From: Trueperaceae bacterium
GTDB taxonomy: Bacteria > Deinococcota > Deinococci > Deinococcales > Trueperaceae
Direction: 5' to 3'
Assembly: GCA_007130445.1 (NCBI GenBank)
Contig: SLSM01000379.1
Coordinates: 1 to 8,126, forward strand
Length of the DNA: 8,126 nucleotides
Shown: positions 6,344-8,126 of the stretch, piece by piece
Position numbering within the stretch: position 1 is the stretch's first letter
Layout of the letters: every line of letters begins with the position of its first letter
Made by a program: the position numbers and the translations under genes
The notes under the pieces: model-generated
What the model saw: only the letters and a program-made list of their open reading frames with translations
Database searches by the model: none
What the model was told of the DNA's origin: nothing

Positions 6344-7141
6344 TCAGCGCGTCTTGGTCACCAGATGCAGGTCCTGGAACGTGGCCGACGCGTACGGGTG
6401 CACGCTCGAGCCGAGGATGAACAAGTCGAAGTCCTTGTCGGGACCGAGGATGCGGTCGATGAACGCGCCGAACGCCTCGACCGTCACGTCGATGTCGATA
6501 CCGACCTGAGCGGCCTCGAACTGCAGGATCTCGGCGATCTGGATGCGCACCGGGTTCTCGTTGGTGTGCAGACGCACGGCCACGCCATCGCCGAGGCCGG
6601 CCTCTGCGAGCAGCGCGCGGGCGCGCTCGTGGTCGTAGGGGTAGCGCGGGATGTCGTCGGCGAAGTAGATCGACTCGGGCGAGATCGGGCCGACGCCGAG
6701 CGTGCCGATGCCGTTCAGAACCCGCGCGACGATGCCTTCGCTGGGGATCAGGTGCGCCATAGCGCGCCGCACCGCGTCGTTCGCGAGCGTCTCGTTACGG
6801 AAGTTGAAGCCGAGGTAGGCGTGACCGAGGCCGGTCGAACGGGTGACCGTGATGCCATCGGTCGCCTCGAGCCGCGGCACCTCGCCGGGCGTCACCTGAC
6901 CGTGGAACAGGTCGATCTCGCCGGCCTCGAACGAGAGCAGGCGCGTGCCGTCTTCGGTGATGGGAAGGAACACGACACGGTCGACGTTGCCGCGCTCACC
7001 CCAGTAGTCGTCGAACGCCTCGATGACCATGCGGTCGTCGCGCACCCACTCCACGAAGCGGAACGGGCCGGTGCCGATGGGGTTGGTGTTCCAATCGTTC
7101 GTGTCACCGATGTCGCTCGGCAGGATGTGCAGCCGCGCCGC
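6344..7141 (-). pseudogene. Remnant of a second family 5 solute-binding protein, lacking its N-terminus and part of its C-terminal lobe
   Basis: The frame reads as a family 5 binding protein from about RLHILPSDIG (7106-7135) through NPIGTGPFRFVEW, DDYWGERGNVDRVVF and AYLGFNFRNETLANDAVRRAMAH to RARALLAEAGLGDGVAV and DFDLFILG, then ends SSVHPYASATFQDLHLVTKTR. The spacing from GTGPF to the FDLF segment is 215 residues, against 216 in the intact protein at 19-1509. After that point only 27 residues remain, against 107, so about 80 are missing. Upstream, the frame is open for only about 34 codons before GTGPF, against 172 residues in the intact protein, and meets a TGA at 7178-7180. There is no signal peptide, ATG or ribosome binding site. 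The only in-frame conventional start is a GTG at 7054, inside the conserved core. A functional receptor is therefore unlikely. The reading frame is otherwise intact with no internal stop, which suggests recent decay by deletion, or an assembly error. Confidence 0.8.
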
Positions 7142-7188
7142 CGATAGCCGTTTCTGCTCCGACCCTTCGGGCCCAAGTCACCGTTCCT
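7142..7188. other. Junction stretch between the oxidoreductase stop and the binding-protein remnant
   Basis: These 47 bases separate the oxidoreductase TGA from the first recognisable residues of the binding-protein remnant. On the minus strand the remnant frame gives LGPEGSEQKRLS, which does not resemble binding-protein sequence, and a stop lies at 7178-7180. A weak five-pair stem, GGCCC-GAA-GGGTC, is visible (7160s to 7170s), too small to call a terminator. No insertion-sequence end, target duplication or transposase fragment is visible. This is where a deletion or rearrangement breakpoint would lie. Confidence 0.5.
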
Positions 7189-8126
7189 TCATACGTGGCG
7201 TGGATCATCGTGGCCGCTCGCGCGCACCGGCGAAGCGCGGCGCGACGTCGGCGCCACGTCGTCGTTGGGGTAACGCACACCGAGCTGCGCACGGGCGTCG
7301 TCGAAGCACCGCATGAGCGCCAGCGTGTCGCGAAGCGGCATGGTGGCGCTCTCGAGCTCCGCTCGCTGGATACAGCGCGTCACCTCGCGCAGCTGGTACG
7401 TGTACCCAGGGGCGGGCGTGGCGACGCGGACCTCGCTGGTGTCGCCGCCGCGGGTCAGCGTGAAGCCGGCTGGGTTCGGCAGCGGGGCCAGCGTCCGCAC
7501 GACGCCGGCGTCACCGCCGATGGTGGCGGTCCCGGTGTGAGCGCTCACGAGCGAGACGGTCACCTGCGCGCGGGCGTCGCCTGCGTAGGCGACCTCGAGC
7601 GCCGACAGTGCGTCGACACCGTTCTCGGCGAGCACGCCGCGCGCGGTGGTCGCACTCGGGAGGCCGAACGCGGCCGCGGTCCAGGTGAGCGGGTACACCG
7701 CGAGGTCGAGCAGCGCGCCGCCACCGGCACCGCGCGCCCACAAGCGCGAATCGGGGTCGAAGGGCACGCGCATGCCGAGGTCGGCCTGCGCCCACCGAGG
7801 CGTGCCGATGGCGCCGTCGGCGAGATGGTCGACGAACGCCTGGTAGACCGGCAGGAAGCGCGTCCAGACGGCCTCCATCAGGAACCGTCCGCGCTCTCGA
7901 GCGAGCGTCACGAGGTCCGCGGCCTCGGCGGCCGTGACGGCGAACGCCTTCTCGATCAGCACGTGCTTGCCGGCCTCGAGCAGGGTGCGGGCGATGGCGT
8001 GGTGCTGCCCATGCGGCGTCGCCAGGTAGACCACGTCGACCGCGGCATCGGCCGCGAGGTGCTCGACGCCGCTACCGCCCGCATCGTCGTGATAGGCGAC
8101 GCGGGCACCGAACTCACGGGCGAACG
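7189..8126 (-). CDS. Gfo/Idh/MocA family NAD(P)-dependent oxidoreductase, N-terminus outside the window
   Basis: This is probably a cytoplasmic NAD(P)-dependent dehydrogenase acting on a sugar, inositol or dihydrodiol-like substrate. The frame is open to the window edge, and 311 codons are visible. It enters at FAREFGARVAYHDDAGG, followed by VDVVYLATPHGQHHAIA, the end of the Rossmann domain. The GxGxxG segment and start codon lie beyond 8126, so about 30 residues are missing. HVLIEKAFAVTAAEA carries the catalytic-lysine motif as EKA instead of the usual EKP. MEAVWTRFLPVYQAF, GGGALLDLAVYPL and the ending LALMRCFDDARAQLGVRYPND match the dihydrodiol-dehydrogenase-like branch. A GTG at 8034 is internal (the V before VYLATP) and is not the start. 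About 23 residues after RYPND (DVAPTSRRASP and on) look like an unconserved tail. The binding-protein remnant follows on the same strand after 47 bases. Confidence 0.9.
   Translation of the reverse strand, partial: FAREFGARVAYHDDAGGSGVEHLAADAAVDVVYLATPHGQHHAIARTLLEAGKHVLIEKAFAVTAAEAADLVTLARERGRFLMEAVWTRFLPVYQAFVDHLADGAIGTPRWAQADLGMRVPFDPDSRLWARGAGGGALLDLAVYPLTWTAAAFGLPSATTARGVLAENGVDALSALEVAYAGDARAQVTVSLVSAHTGTATIGGDAGVVRTLAPLPNPAGFTLTRGGDTSEVRVATPAPGYTYQLREVTRCIQRAELESATMPLRDTLALMRCFDDARAQLGVRYPNDDVAPTSRRASPVRASGHDDPRHV

Noticed and set aside
6365..7147. 260-codon plus-strand frame over the binding-protein remnant
   Set aside because: The minus strand carries clear family 5 motifs. The plus-strand product is Asp/Val/Arg/Glu-rich without family features.
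1..8126. CRISPR array, tRNA, rRNA, insertion sequence, phage or defence genes
   Set aside because: I looked for direct repeats, cloverleaf-like arms, transposase or integrase motifs and terminal repeats and saw none that hold up.

Overview
The window is very GC-rich DNA, densely coded with short gaps. Both exported proteins that are complete here (19-1509 and 5447-6145) have simple Sec-type signal peptides ending AFAQ or ALAQ and no convincing lipobox. One gene appears to be read from a leaderless transcript. Together this suggests a diderm bacterium of the Deinococcota, perhaps a Trueperaceae-like lineage. That is a style-based inference; no marker gene (rRNA, ribosomal protein) is present, and a high-GC Actinomycetota or Chloroflexota member cannot be excluded.

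Region 1 (1-3373, + strand) is a peptide/oligopeptide-type ABC importer operon: a family 5 solute-binding protein, a DppB-type permease and a DppC-type permease whose start overlaps the previous stop by one base. A 15-bp perfect stem-loop sits between the binding-protein and permease genes. No ATPase subunit is encoded in the window.

Region 2 (3374-5439, + strand) holds a tyrosine/dual-specificity phosphatase with an intact HCTVGKDRTG loop, apparently leaderless, and then an M20D metallo-amidohydrolase with its own strong Shine-Dalgarno. The amidohydrolase could hydrolyse N-acyl amino acids or related amides brought in by the importer, but only proximity supports that link.

Region 3 (5447-6145, - strand) is an exported SurA/PrsA-like chaperone that lacks the parvulin domain. 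It converges on the amidohydrolase gene with a 7-base gap.

Region 4 (6146-8126, - strand reading) contains a 17-bp hairpin, a second family 5 solute-binding protein reduced to a remnant (about 140-150 N-terminal residues absent, about 80 residues missing near the C-terminus), and the 3' part of a Gfo/Idh/MocA-family oxidoreductase running off the window edge.

I see no phage, transposase, CRISPR array, tRNA, rRNA or obvious novel multi-gene system. The points most worth a second look are the doubly deleted binding-protein remnant with its junction against the oxidoreductase gene, the parvulin-less SurA-like protein, and the leaderless phosphatase.
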